In this document: positions 18,429 through 26,599 of the stretch, piece by piece
Layout of the letters: each line of letters starts with the position of its first letter
How positions within the stretch are numbered: position 1 is the stretch's first letter
Assembly: GCF_001545155.1 (NCBI RefSeq)
Contig: NZ_CP014226.1
Span: forward strand, 890,145-954,144
Source: Halomonas chromatireducens
GTDB taxonomy: Bacteria; Pseudomonadota; Gammaproteobacteria; Pseudomonadales; Halomonadaceae
Length of the DNA stretch: 64,000 nt
Direction: 5' to 3'
Program-made: the position numbers and the translations under genes
Notes under the pieces: model-generated
What the model was told of the DNA's origin: nothing
The model's database searches: none
Seen by the model: only the letters and a program-made list of their open reading frames with translations

Positions 18429-19025
18429 ATGAATGTCTCGTTGATCATCGTGCTGGTGGTGCTGGGCCTGCTGGTCATCTACAGCGTCAGTATTTACAAC
18501 CGGTTGGTGGCCTTGAAGAACCGCTATCAGAATGCCTTTGCACAGATCGAGGTACAGCTGAAGCGTCGTTACGACCTCATTCCCAATCTGGTGGAGACGG
18601 CCAAGGGCTACATGGCCCATGAGCGTGAGACACTCCAGGCTGTCACAGAGGCGCGTAATACGGCCCTGGCGGGCCTAAAGCACGCCGCGGCACAACCCGG
18701 AGAGCCGGGAGCCATGGCCGAACTGGCCGGTGCCGAAGGGGCGCTGGGGGCTGCGCTTGGACGCTTCAACATGGTCATGGAGGCATACCCGGATCTCAAG
18801 GCATCCGAGAATATGCGCCAGCTCTCCGAGACGCTCACCAGCACCGAGAACCGGGTCGCCTTTGCTCGTCAGGCCTTCAATGACGCGGTCATGCAGTACA
18901 ACACCTACAAGCAGAGTTTCCCTCCGATCCTGCTGGCAGGTCCGTTGGGGCATCGAGAGGATGCGGCCCTGCTCGAATTCGAGGATAGCGCCGAGATTCA
19001 GGCGGCACCCAAGGTCAGCTTCTGA
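18429..19025 (+). CDS. lemA: LemA family protein
   Basis: The 198-residue protein has one N-terminal transmembrane helix (about 3-23, VSLIIVLVVLGLLVIYSVSIYN). The LemA helical domain follows, with NRYQNAFAQIEVQLKRRYDLIPNLVETAKGYM, AYPDLKASENMRQLSETL and ENRVAFARQAFNDAVMQYN. LemA proteins are membrane-anchored helical bundles of uncertain function, often encoded next to M48 proteases or TPM-domain proteins, as here. A strong AGGAGAGG precedes the ATG. The M48 gene starts 11 bases downstream, so the two form an operon. Confidence 0.95.
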   Translation: MNVSLIIVLVVLGLLVIYSVSIYNRLVALKNRYQNAFAQIEVQLKRRYDLIPNLVETAKGYMAHERETLQAVTEARNTALAGLKHAAAQPGEPGAMAELAGAEGALGAALGRFNMVMEAYPDLKASENMRQLSETLTSTENRVAFARQAFNDAVMQYNTYKQSFPPILLAGPLGHREDAALLEFEDSAEIQAAPKVSF

Positions 19026-19036
19026 CGGGAGTAGGA

Positions 19037-20974
19037 ATGGACTTTTTCGGAGCCCAGGACCAGGCGCGGCGGCTGACGGTACGGCTGGTACTCCTGCTGC
19101 TCATGGCGGTGGCCGGTATGGTGGCTGCGGCGGTGCTGATCGTGGCGGTGGCCATGGCACTGCTCGATGGCGGGCAAGCCGGTGCCGATCCCCTGGCGCG
19201 TGCGTTCGACCCGGTGTTGCTTGGCAGTGTCGCCCTTGGGGTTGTGGCAGTGGTGGCTGTCGGAAGCCTGATGCGCCACCGGCAGCTCCGGGGCGGCGGC
19301 TCTGCGGTTGCCGAAGCGTTGGGGGGACGCCTGATCAATGCGAATACCCATGACACCGACGAGCAACGACTGCTCAATGTGGTGGAGGAGATGGCCATCG
19401 CCTCTGGCATGCCCGTGCCGGCGGTCTATGTGCTGGAAGAGTCCGCCATCAACGCCTTTGCCGCGGGCCACGCGCCCCACGATGCCGCCATCGGTGTCAC
19501 CCGTGGCGCTATCCAGTCACTCGATCGAGACGAGCTCCAGGGTGTCATAGCCCATGAATTCAGCCATATCCTGCACGGCGACATGCGCCTCAACATGCGC
19601 CTCGTCGCGCTACTCTACGGTATTCTGGTGATTGGCCTGGTCGGCCGCATGCTGCTGCGGGGCATGGTCGGTCGGCGTGCGGTGCGCAGCTCGCGTCGCG
19701 GTAACGGCCAGGCAGTAATGCTGGGTGCGGGCATTGCTCTGATGGCAGTGGGCTACGTGGGAACGCTCTGCGGCAATCTCATCAAAGCTGCCGTCAGCCG
19801 GCAGCGCGAGTTCCTGGCGGATGCCAGCGCGGTGCAGTACACCCGCAATCCGGCAGGCCTGGCGCGGGCACTGAAGCGCCTGGCGGCCCACTCCCATGGC
19901 TCCGAGCTGCGGGCCACTCAGGCAGCCGAGTTCAGTCATCTCTATTTCGGTCGCGGCCTGCGCGGCCTGAGCGGGCTCACCGCCACCCACCCGCCGCTGA
20001 CTACGCGTATCGAGCGACTAGAGCCCGATTGGGATGGAAACCTCCCGGAGCCGCGGCCGGTCAGTGACGATCCGGCAGCCGAAAGGCGTGAACCCGGCGA
20101 TATGCCGTCGACTGCCGGGCTGGCGGGTCTAGCCGCCGTTGATACCCTGTCGTCTCGGCCCACGACGACGCACTCTGCCGGTACGCATGGCCTTTCGCAG
20201 CGGGTCGGGCAGCCCGGCCCGGCGGATATCCTGCGTGCACGCCAGACCTTGGATGGGCTGGACGACCGCCTGCTGGAGGCTGCCCATGAGCCCTATGCCG
20301 CCCGGGCGTTGGTCTACGGCATATTGATGGGCGTTGATCCATCCAGCCGCCAGCGCCAGCGTCAGGCGCTGGTGGACCAGGCGCTACCAGAGGTGCTGGT
20401 GGAGCTGGACCGCCTGGCTCCTCCGCTGGCGGCCATGACCCCTGGCCAGCGGCTGGCGCTGATCGAACTGGCTTTACCGGTACTGCGCCAGCTGACCACG
20501 GCTCAGTTCGCCGGCTTCCGGACCTGCCTTGCCCGGCTGATGGCCGAGGAGACGCACCCCGGTGCCCTGCAGTGGGCGCTGCATCGTATCGTGCTTGTGG
20601 GAATCGAAGGGCCACGTTACCGTCGACACCGTCATCTTCAGCTGGCTGCGCTGGAGGCTCCCATTGCACGTTTGCTGTCGAGCCTGGCCAAGGCGGGGGA
20701 TGTGGAAGAGGCTGAGGCCAGGGAGGCTTTTCAGTCCGCTCTTCAGGCGTTGCCGATCGCGCCAGCTTACATGGACCGGTTGGCGGGTCCGGCGGAGCTG
20801 GATCAGGCAGTGGAAAAGCTGCTGCAGTTGCCGGACGACGACAAGATTCTGCTGCTGGATGCCATGGCGCGCTGCGTGTTCCACGACGGTCGTATTGCGC
20901 CGCCTGAGGCTGAGATGTTGCGGGCGGTTGCCTGGTCAATGGGCTGCCCATTGCCGGCGACAGCCGCTGATTGA
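19037..20974 (+). CDS. M48 family membrane metalloprotease with C-terminal helical (TerB-like) domain
   Basis: A 645-residue fusion. Residues 1-275 are an HtpX-like M48 peptidase. Two transmembrane helices lie near 14-42 and 54-76, the zinc motif HEFSH is at 173-177, a hydrophobic hairpin follows (about 190-250), and the third-ligand helix contains SRQREFLADASAVQYTR. Residues 275-420 include a Pro/Ser/Thr-rich linker. Residues 420-645 are helical and end in DDKILLLDAMARCVFHDGRIAPPEAEMLRAVAWSMG, which resembles a TerB-like helical segment. Ordinary HtpX is about 290 residues, so the tail is a substantial addition. It is coupled to lemA and probably works in inner-membrane quality control. Confidence 0.85.
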   Translation: MDFFGAQDQARRLTVRLVLLLLMAVAGMVAAAVLIVAVAMALLDGGQAGADPLARAFDPVLLGSVALGVVAVVAVGSLMRHRQLRGGGSAVAEALGGRLINANTHDTDEQRLLNVVEEMAIASGMPVPAVYVLEESAINAFAAGHAPHDAAIGVTRGAIQSLDRDELQGVIAHEFSHILHGDMRLNMRLVALLYGILVIGLVGRMLLRGMVGRRAVRSSRRGNGQAVMLGAGIALMAVGYVGTLCGNLIKAAVSRQREFLADASAVQYTRNPAGLARALKRLAAHSHGSELRATQAAEFSHLYFGRGLRGLSGLTATHPPLTTRIERLEPDWDGNLPEPRPVSDDPAAERREPGDMPSTAGLAGLAAVDTLSSRPTTTHSAGTHGLSQRVGQPGPADILRARQTLDGLDDRLLEAAHEPYAARALVYGILMGVDPSSRQRQRQALVDQALPEVLVELDRLAPPLAAMTPGQRLALIELALPVLRQLTTAQFAGFRTCLARLMAEETHPGALQWALHRIVLVGIEGPRYRRHRHLQLAALEAPIARLLSSLAKAGDVEEAEAREAFQSALQALPIAPAYMDRLAGPAELDQAVEKLLQLPDDDKILLLDAMARCVFHDGRIAPPEAEMLRAVAWSMGCPLPATAAD

Positions 20975-21127
20975 TACCTGGCTCTACCCGCTGAAAAGGG
21001 ATCGTTTTGTCGATGCGCTGTCCAACCTATTATCACAGGGCACGTGCTCTCGACTTGCAGGTTCGTCAGGGCTTTGCTGCAATGGATCTCTTTTCCTGAC
21101 GGCCTCACATTGACTGGAGATACTTGA

Positions 21128-21811
21128 ATGGCGAAGACCCCCTGGAAGCTTGCCGCGGTAGGGCTGACCCTTGCGCTGGGCCTGGCTGGCTGTGGCGATA
21201 CGGAAGACGAGGCCGGGGCACCCGAGGTCGAGGAGACGGAGATTCCCGCGGGCGAGACACTGGAAGATACCATGCCCGACGATACGGAAGCGGCGACCGA
21301 AGAGGCGCCCGTGACAGAGGAAGAGGCCACACCGGAGGACGCTGCTCCCATAGAGCCGGGCGACGACATAGAAGCGGATGCCGAGACGTTGGGTGAATCA
21401 CCGGCTGCAACCTTGGATGAAGGGGGCGCCCTGCCGGGTGAGCCTACCAGCTCGGATATCGATGCCATCCTGGAGGACACCGAGCGTCGCTTCGAGGAGG
21501 CACAGCGGCGTATTGATGAACAGTATGAAGAGGTTGAGCGAGATTCGCCGGCACTGGAGCCGATGGAAGAGTCGACGGACTTTCGCTCGACGATCGAACC
21601 CATGCAGGACGATGATACCGGCGACTCCCCTTCGGCCATCGACGAGGAAGCGGAGCGGCGAGGCGAAACGACGCAGTCGGATATCGATGCCATGCTGGAG
21701 GAAACCGAGCGTCGCTTCGAGGAAGCGCGGCGCCAACTCGACGAACAGTTCGAAGAAGCCGAGCGGCGCGACCCGCAGAGTGAAGCGCCTCAGTTCGACA
21801 TCGAGGATTGA
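21128..21811 (+). CDS. Acidic lipoprotein with duplicated helical segment
   Basis: A 227-residue predicted lipoprotein I cannot assign to a family. The signal peptide ends in the lipobox LAGC at 19-22, so Cys22 would be lipidated. Residues 23-100 are almost entirely acidic and low in complexity (Glu, Asp, Ala, Pro, Thr). Two copies of a charged helix follow at 107-139 and 182-214, each reading (S/Q)SDIDAxLExTERRFEEAxRxxDEQxEExER, joined by a Met/Asp-rich linker. High acidity fits a periplasmic or surface protein of a halophile. It stands alone between the M48 gene and a bidirectional terminator. Confidence 0.75.
   Translation: MAKTPWKLAAVGLTLALGLAGCGDTEDEAGAPEVEETEIPAGETLEDTMPDDTEAATEEAPVTEEEATPEDAAPIEPGDDIEADAETLGESPAATLDEGGALPGEPTSSDIDAILEDTERRFEEAQRRIDEQYEEVERDSPALEPMEESTDFRSTIEPMQDDDTGDSPSAIDEEAERRGETTQSDIDAMLEETERRFEEARRQLDEQFEEAERRDPQSEAPQFDIED
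21446..21769 (+). repeat. Intragenic duplication within the acidic lipoprotein gene
   Basis: Codons 107-139 (21446-21544) and 182-214 (21671-21769) encode near-identical 33-residue helices, 225 bases apart. Both contain GATATCGATGCCAT and GAGCGTCGCTTCGAGGA. The high nucleotide identity suggests a fairly recent internal duplication. Confidence 0.75.
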
Positions 21812-21837
21812 GGGCCCGTGCTGCGTCATGCCATGAA

Positions 21838-21863
21838 AAAGGCCCGCCGTCAGGCGGGCCTTT
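21838..21863. terminator. Bidirectional terminator between lipoprotein and cold-shock genes
   Basis: AAAGGCCCGCC and GGCGGGCCTTT form a perfect 11-bp stem with a GTCA loop, with A-rich sequence on one side and T on the other. It can serve both convergent genes. Confidence 0.8.
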
Positions 21864-21922
21864 CGTCTGGGGGGCCAGTCTTCAAGCAGAAGCCAGGCCA
21901 ATGCGCCTGCCGAAGCAGTACC

Positions 21923-22129
21923 TCAGTCGGCGAGCTTGATGTTGGAGGCCTGAAGGCCCTTCTTGCCCTGGGTGACCTCGAAGGTAACCTTTTGGCCATC
22001 CTGCAGGGTCTTGAAGCCGTCAGCCTGAATCTCGGAGAAGTGGGCGAACAGGTCGTCACCACCGTCGTCCGGAGAGATGAAGCCATAGCCCTTGGTATCG
22101 TTGAACCACTTGACAGTGCCAGTTGCCAT
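21923..22129 (-). CDS. Cold-shock-domain protein (CspA family)
   Basis: A 68-residue single OB-fold RNA/DNA chaperone. [20 protein letters not shown] contains RNP1 (KGYGFI) and DDLFAHF is RNP2. The TAAGGA Shine-Dalgarno lies close to the ATG. Some 180 bases of upstream minus-strand sequence could be a 5' leader of the kind that makes csp mRNAs cold-responsive, but I see no diagnostic cold box. Confidence 0.96.
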   Translation of the reverse strand: MATGTVKWFNDTKGYGFISPDDGGDDLFAHFSEIQADGFKTLQDGQKVTFEVTQGKKGLQASNIKLAD

Positions 22130-22639
22130 TGTCGATTTCCTTACTTACTGATTGATCGTGCAGGGCACTCGGCAGTACCGGAGGCCCGAAGTGCGTGGGC
22201 AAGGCGAGAAAAGTGCGCTTCGGGTCTATCGACAGTTCGACATACTGTTAACGACTTCCCACTTGCTTTCCGACGCAACGGATAATGCATGAGTGGCGAA
22301 CCACCATGCCCGCCCAAACAACTTTAGATAGAAATAATCGGAGCGTCCAGCGAATCCCGAGCATGAAATATGCCATACCGAGTCTGTCCTTGAGCCGACC
22401 CATGCCTGCCTGCGAGGCGCTACGCACCAGATCGAAAAGCTGGCTGCAGGGAGGCCGCCGGCACCGCGTAGCCAACCGGTGCGGTTCTCTGACGACCACG
22501 GCAAAGCCGCAGCCATGCTACCCGGAACGTGTTGTCCCGATCGAGGCATTGAGTGCCAGGTGTTGGTTTGTAAGGCGATGGCGTAGAATCGCCCCGTTGC
22601 CCGATCCCGGGTAATGCATCGGCAGGGAGCGCTCGAGCC
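22130..22639. other. 510-base intergenic region without a recognisable gene
   Basis: This gap separates the divergent csp and LysE genes. The right end carries TAGAAT at 22584-22589, a probable -10 of the LysE gene. The left end would be the csp promoter and leader. Reading frames of 83 to 109 codons exist on both strands, but they are Arg/Cys/Trp-rich, have no convincing ribosome site and resemble no family I know. I see no tRNA or terminator. Confidence 0.5.
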
Positions 22640-23284
22640 ATGTTGTGGGATGCCCAGTTCTGGCCATTTGTGGTTGCCATTACTCTGCTGACTCTCAGCC
22701 CCGGGGTGGATACTTTACTGGTGATCCGCAACACGGCTCGCGGTGGCGTGCGTGATGGTGTGCTGACCAGCGTGGCGATCTGCTGTGGCCTGTTCGTGCA
22801 TGCCACCGTGTCGGCGCTGGGGATTTCCCTGATCCTGCTGCAGTCGGCATGGGCCTTCGGCCTGCTCAAGGTGGCGGGAGCCGGTTACCTGATATGGCTG
22901 GGGATCGCCAGTCTGCTGGCGGCACGACGTGGCCAGGGCCTGCCAATTGAAGGCGTGATGGGCGCGCGCGAGGCGCGCTCGGTGTGGCGGCCGCTTCGGG
23001 AAGGGCTGCTGTCCAACGTGCTCAATCCCAAGACCGTTGTCTTCTACATGGCATTTCTGCCCCAATTCATCGCCCCGACGGACCCTGCCCTGATCAAGTC
23101 ATTGTGTCTGGCAGGCGTGCATTTCATCATCGCCAACCTGTGGCAGATCGGTATCGTCTTGACGGTGGGCAGTGCGGGGCGCTGGCTGGGAAGCCGCCTC
23201 TTTGCGCGCGTCTTGAATGGAGCAACCGGCGCGGTACTGATCGGGTTTGGCATCAAGCTGGCGCTGGAGCGTCACCCCGTTTGA
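22640..23284 (+). CDS. LysE/RhtB family amino acid exporter
   Basis: A 214-residue protein with about six transmembrane helices. It has the RhtB-type N-terminus WPFVVAITLLTLSPGVDTLLVIRNTARGGVRDG, the central GYLIWLGIASL, and LREGLLSNVLNPKTVVFYMAFLPQF, the family hallmark NPK-x-x-x-F-Y-x-x-x-L-P-Q-F. These exporters extrude amino acids such as lysine, threonine, homoserine or leucine; the substrate cannot be read from sequence. It is monocistronic and ends at a hairpin facing the convergent slt gene. Confidence 0.9.
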   Translation: MLWDAQFWPFVVAITLLTLSPGVDTLLVIRNTARGGVRDGVLTSVAICCGLFVHATVSALGISLILLQSAWAFGLLKVAGAGYLIWLGIASLLAARRGQGLPIEGVMGAREARSVWRPLREGLLSNVLNPKTVVFYMAFLPQFIAPTDPALIKSLCLAGVHFIIANLWQIGIVLTVGSAGRWLGSRLFARVLNGATGAVLIGFGIKLALERHPV

Positions 23285-23298
23285 GCGATTGCAAACGC

Positions 23299-23327
23299 TT
23301 GGGCCCCGGTATGCAACCGGAGCCCAA
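23299..23327. terminator. Hairpin between convergent LysE and slt genes
   Basis: TTGGGCCCCGG and CCGGAGCCCAA pair over 11 positions with one mismatch around a 7-base loop. No long T-tract follows on either strand. Confidence 0.45.
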
Positions 23328-23362
23328 TAAGGGTAATTCTAGTGTCGTTCGAGTGGCGCCGG

Positions 23363-25315
23363 CTAGTTGCGTGCCAGCAGCGAACCGTCGTAGCGCACCG
23401 TGGTTTCCGCCGAGCTGAGCATCGAAACGCCCTCGGTGCTGCCTCCGTTGGCCAGGCTCTCGAAGATGACCCGGTAGGCGAGCACCGCCTGGACATAGTC
23501 GCGTGTCTCGCGGAAGGGAATGCTCTCCACGAAGAGGTCGAACTCCTCTGGCGAGTCGCGCAGCCAGCGATCGACCCGGCCGGGGCCGGCATTGTAGGCC
23601 GCGGCTGCCGCCAGGCGATTGCCCCGATAGCGGTCGGTCATGTCGCGAATATAGGTGCTGCCCAAGCGGATGTTGAGCTCCGGGTCGAGCACGCCGTAAG
23701 ACCCGGGGTCACTGATGCCGAGCTGGCGGCTGAGCTGGGTGGCGGTGCCGGGCATTATCTGCATCAGCCCGCGGGCGCCAGCGGGGGAGAGCGCCGTCGG
23801 ATTGTAGGCACTTTCGCGTCGCGCAATGCCCATCAGCAGGTAAGGGTCAACGCCGGTATTGTTGCCCCAGCGCAGGAAGTAATCCCGATAGGCTTCCGGA
23901 AAGCGCCAGTCCAGCGCGTCCCACATCTGGCCGGTGATGGTGGTCTGGACAAGGCGAGCATGCCAGCCCCGGCGCGCGGCGTAGTCGGCGAGGGCCCGCG
24001 CCTCTCTGGGTGTTCCAATGGCCACTGCATTCAGCCACTCGCTGTTGGCCAGGCCATCCTCGCCGATGCGCAGCAGGGCTTCCGTACGCTGCACGGCTGG
24101 CCACTGGGCGACCTCCTGACGATACGCCTCGTCGAAGCCATTGCGCTCGAGGTTCAGGGAATAGGGGCGATTGAGACGGTCCGATGCGGCGAAGGCGAAG
24201 AAATTGCGTCCGTCGGCAGCGCGAGCATAGGCGACCTGGGCACGCTCCGTGTCACCCAGCTGTTCGTGGGCCCGCGCCTTCCAGTATTGCCAACGACTAT
24301 TGTCGCGGGTCTCATCGGGCATTGCCTCGATCCAGCGGAGTGCGCCGGACCAGTCCCGGCTGCTCAGGGCATGGCGCACGCGCAACTCGAGTACCCGCGC
24401 GGTACCCACCCGGGGCAGAATATCGTCCACCCAGCCCCGGTTATTGTCGATGTTGCGCACCAGGGAGTAGAAGGCCAGGTCCTCCTCGATGGCATGGCGA
24501 TGCTCGCCGTCGAAGGTCAGGTAAGGGGCAACCTTGCGCCATGCCTCCATGGCGGCTTCGGTATCGGCACGGGTGAAGCCATGCATGGCAGCGGCAAACA
24601 GCGCCCCGCTGCCGAGGCACTCGGGGCCGATGCAGTTGGGTACTTGGGTGATGGCGGCGTAATTCCCCTGCAGGCGGGCCTTGGCGTCGCGGGCTTCCTG
24701 CCAACGACTGCCGAGCTGGCGACCCAGGTAGCTGGCAAGACCGCTTTCGCCCTGTTGCCAGGCCAGCATCTTGCGCTCCCAGATATCGACTTCGCTGATC
24801 TCCCCCGTTTCCCGCAGTTGGCGGAACAGGGGGTCGCAGGCTGACGATTGCGAGCTGCCCACGTGCCACAGCTTTCGCCCACCCTGCGCAGCAGCCTCGG
24901 GATCGCTGCCAAGCAGCGCCGTATAGTAATGGCATTGACGTTCGGCGCCTGCGGGCTCGCCATCGGCAACGGCGAGGACGGCACCGTAGCGACCTGCGCT
25001 GCCGTAGCGGCTGATGGCCTGGCCGCGCATCCACTCGGCCAGGGGGGCGTCCTTGTGCCGCTCGATGAACGCCAGTATCTGGCTGGGCTCGGCCTGGGGC
25101 AGTTGATCGCGCAGGCGGTGATACTCCACATAGCCGTAGAGCACATGATCATTGATGGTGCTGCTGTTGATTCTGCTCCACTGCTGGTTGCGAGCCGCCT
25201 CCAGTGCCTCACGCATGGCGCTGTCGCTCGGCTGGGCATGAGCAACGAGTGGCAGGCTGATGGCAGCCGCGGCAAACCAGGCGGCGGCGCTGTTTAGCAG
25301 GTGGCGATGGCGCAT
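23363..25315 (-). CDS. slt: Soluble lytic murein transglycosylase (Slt70 type)
   Basis: A 650-residue periplasmic enzyme that cleaves peptidoglycan glycan strands with 1,6-anhydro ring formation. The signal peptide ends AHA|QP near residue 28. A long alpha-superhelical doughnut (about 40-440) includes WQYWKARAHEQLGDTERAQVAY. The C-terminal goose-lysozyme-like domain has the catalytic Glu in IARRESAYNPTALSPAGARG and GLMQIMPGTA. ATG 25315 is preferred because the 44 upstream codons precede the signal peptide and look non-coding. It is divergent from the thioesterase genes. Confidence 0.93.
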   Translation of the reverse strand: MRHRHLLNSAAAWFAAAAISLPLVAHAQPSDSAMREALEAARNQQWSRINSSTINDHVLYGYVEYHRLRDQLPQAEPSQILAFIERHKDAPLAEWMRGQAISRYGSAGRYGAVLAVADGEPAGAERQCHYYTALLGSDPEAAAQGGRKLWHVGSSQSSACDPLFRQLRETGEISEVDIWERKMLAWQQGESGLASYLGRQLGSRWQEARDAKARLQGNYAAITQVPNCIGPECLGSGALFAAAMHGFTRADTEAAMEAWRKVAPYLTFDGEHRHAIEEDLAFYSLVRNIDNNRGWVDDILPRVGTARVLELRVRHALSSRDWSGALRWIEAMPDETRDNSRWQYWKARAHEQLGDTERAQVAYARAADGRNFFAFAASDRLNRPYSLNLERNGFDEAYRQEVAQWPAVQRTEALLRIGEDGLANSEWLNAVAIGTPREARALADYAARRGWHARLVQTTITGQMWDALDWRFPEAYRDYFLRWGNNTGVDPYLLMGIARRESAYNPTALSPAGARGLMQIMPGTATQLSRQLGISDPGSYGVLDPELNIRLGSTYIRDMTDRYRGNRLAAAAAYNAGPGRVDRWLRDSPEEFDLFVESIPFRETRDYVQAVLAYRVIFESLANGGSTEGVSMLSSAETTVRYDGSLLARN

Positions 25316-25514
25316 GGTGGCGGCCTCCGGAAGGCTTGAGTCGGAACCTCTGTATCGTCGCCCATTGGAGCATATTTGAGTAGGGGTTGGGTGATGATTT
25401 CCAGGGTGTTGGTTGGCTTCGTTCAACGGTGAGATGCTTGTGCGCAAACAGCGTGAGGGCTAGGCTGAACAGGTTCCTATCAAACGCTTGTTGGGCTATC
25501 GTGAGGAGTAGGAT

Positions 25515-26042
25515 GTGACCCAAGACATACAGCCTGGCGAGGTTGTCCGCCGTGACCCCGAGGCCTGGCGAATCGCTCTGACCCGCTTCGTCTCTATCAT
25601 CCCGCATACCCAGGAATTGGGACTCGAGGTGATCAGTGTGGTTCCCCCGGAGGTGACAATGCGGCTTCCCTGGCGTGACGAGCTGCTGGGCGATTCCACG
25701 CGGGGGCTGGTGCATGGTGGCGTACTCACCATGCTGCTGGATACGGTATGCGGCTCTGCGGTGCTTTGCGGCCTGCCCTCGCCGGAGGTCTGCCCGACGT
25801 TGGACCTGCGCGTCGACCATTACCGGCCGGCGTTGGCGGGTCGTCCCATCATGGCCAGTGCCCGTGTGCTCTCCGTAACAGAATCGGTGGTCTTCACCGA
25901 AGGCACGCTCTGGCAGGATCCCGAGCGGCCGGTGGCCCGCGGCATTGGCAATTTCATGCGCCTGGGGCCTCGCAACACGCCGCCGGGCTTTGGTGAGGCG
26001 TTGTTCAGCGGGGCCAATGAGGGAGCGAACGACGATGGTTGA
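25515..26042 (+). CDS. PaaI-like hotdog thioesterase, first copy
   Basis: A 175-residue hotdog-fold protein. The signature HGGVLTMLLDTVCGSAVLCGL, with the catalytic-site HGG, is followed by TLDLRVDHYRPALAGRPIMASARVL, as in PaaI/YdiI-type acyl-CoA thioesterases. The GTG start at 25515 is supported by AGGAG six bases upstream. It overlaps the next gene, also a hotdog protein, by eight bases. The pair probably forms a heteromeric or dual-specificity unit. The acyl substrate is unknown. Confidence 0.87.
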   Translation: MTQDIQPGEVVRRDPEAWRIALTRFVSIIPHTQELGLEVISVVPPEVTMRLPWRDELLGDSTRGLVHGGVLTMLLDTVCGSAVLCGLPSPEVCPTLDLRVDHYRPALAGRPIMASARVLSVTESVVFTEGTLWQDPERPVARGIGNFMRLGPRNTPPGFGEALFSGANEGANDDG

Positions 26043-26505
26043 CGACTTTCACGATGCGGCCTGGCTGGAGAAAACCCGGGCCGAAGGCGATGTCGCCGCC
26101 TGGCTGGAGCGAGTGCCCTATACCCGCTTCATTGGCGTTTCGGCATCGCCCGACACCGAGGGAGACGGCATGGTTTTTCATCTTGAACCGCGCCCTCACA
26201 ACATCGGCAACATCCTGCTGCCTGCCGTTCACGGCGGGGTGGTGGCTGCCTTCATGGAGACAGCCGGCACCCTCGACCTGATGCTCGCGACGCGGACACC
26301 CCGGTTGCCGCGTATCGTCGACTTCTCCATTGATTATCTACGCGCGGCCCGCGTGATACCGACCCATGCTCGCTGCAGCCTTTTGCGGGAGGGACGGCGC
26401 ATGGCCAATGTCCAGGTCAAGGCCTGGCAGGAGCGTGAAGATGAACCTGTGGCCACGGCGCGTCTGCACTTCGTCTTGAGCACCACAGAACACCCCGACG
26501 CTTGA
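26035..26505 (+). CDS. PaaI-like hotdog thioesterase, second copy
   Basis: A 156-residue hotdog-fold protein with YTRFIGVSASP, the motif VHGGVVAAFMETAGTLDLM and IVDFSIDYLRAA. ATG 26035 lies inside the end of the preceding thioesterase gene (eight-base overlap), indicating coupled translation. The active-site acidic residue following HGG differs between the two (Asp in the first, Glu in the second), so they have probably diverged in specificity. Confidence 0.87.
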   Translation: MVDDFHDAAWLEKTRAEGDVAAWLERVPYTRFIGVSASPDTEGDGMVFHLEPRPHNIGNILLPAVHGGVVAAFMETAGTLDLMLATRTPRLPRIVDFSIDYLRAARVIPTHARCSLLREGRRMANVQVKAWQEREDEPVATARLHFVLSTTEHPDA

Positions 26506-26599
26506 AATTCCCGCCTCGGACCCCATATCGCTGAACAGTTCTACACGCGCGACGCCATGGCGGCGTCGCCGCTGGTTCAAGCCATGAGGTAACCGATCC

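Noticed and set aside
22226..22614. Possible genes of 83 to 109 codons between csp and the LysE gene
   Set aside because: Frames on both strands have unnatural composition, no convincing ribosome sites and no recognisable motif.
23342..24844. A 500-codon plus-strand frame
   Set aside because: It is the mirror of the slt gene, whose transglycosylase motifs and signal peptide are unambiguous.
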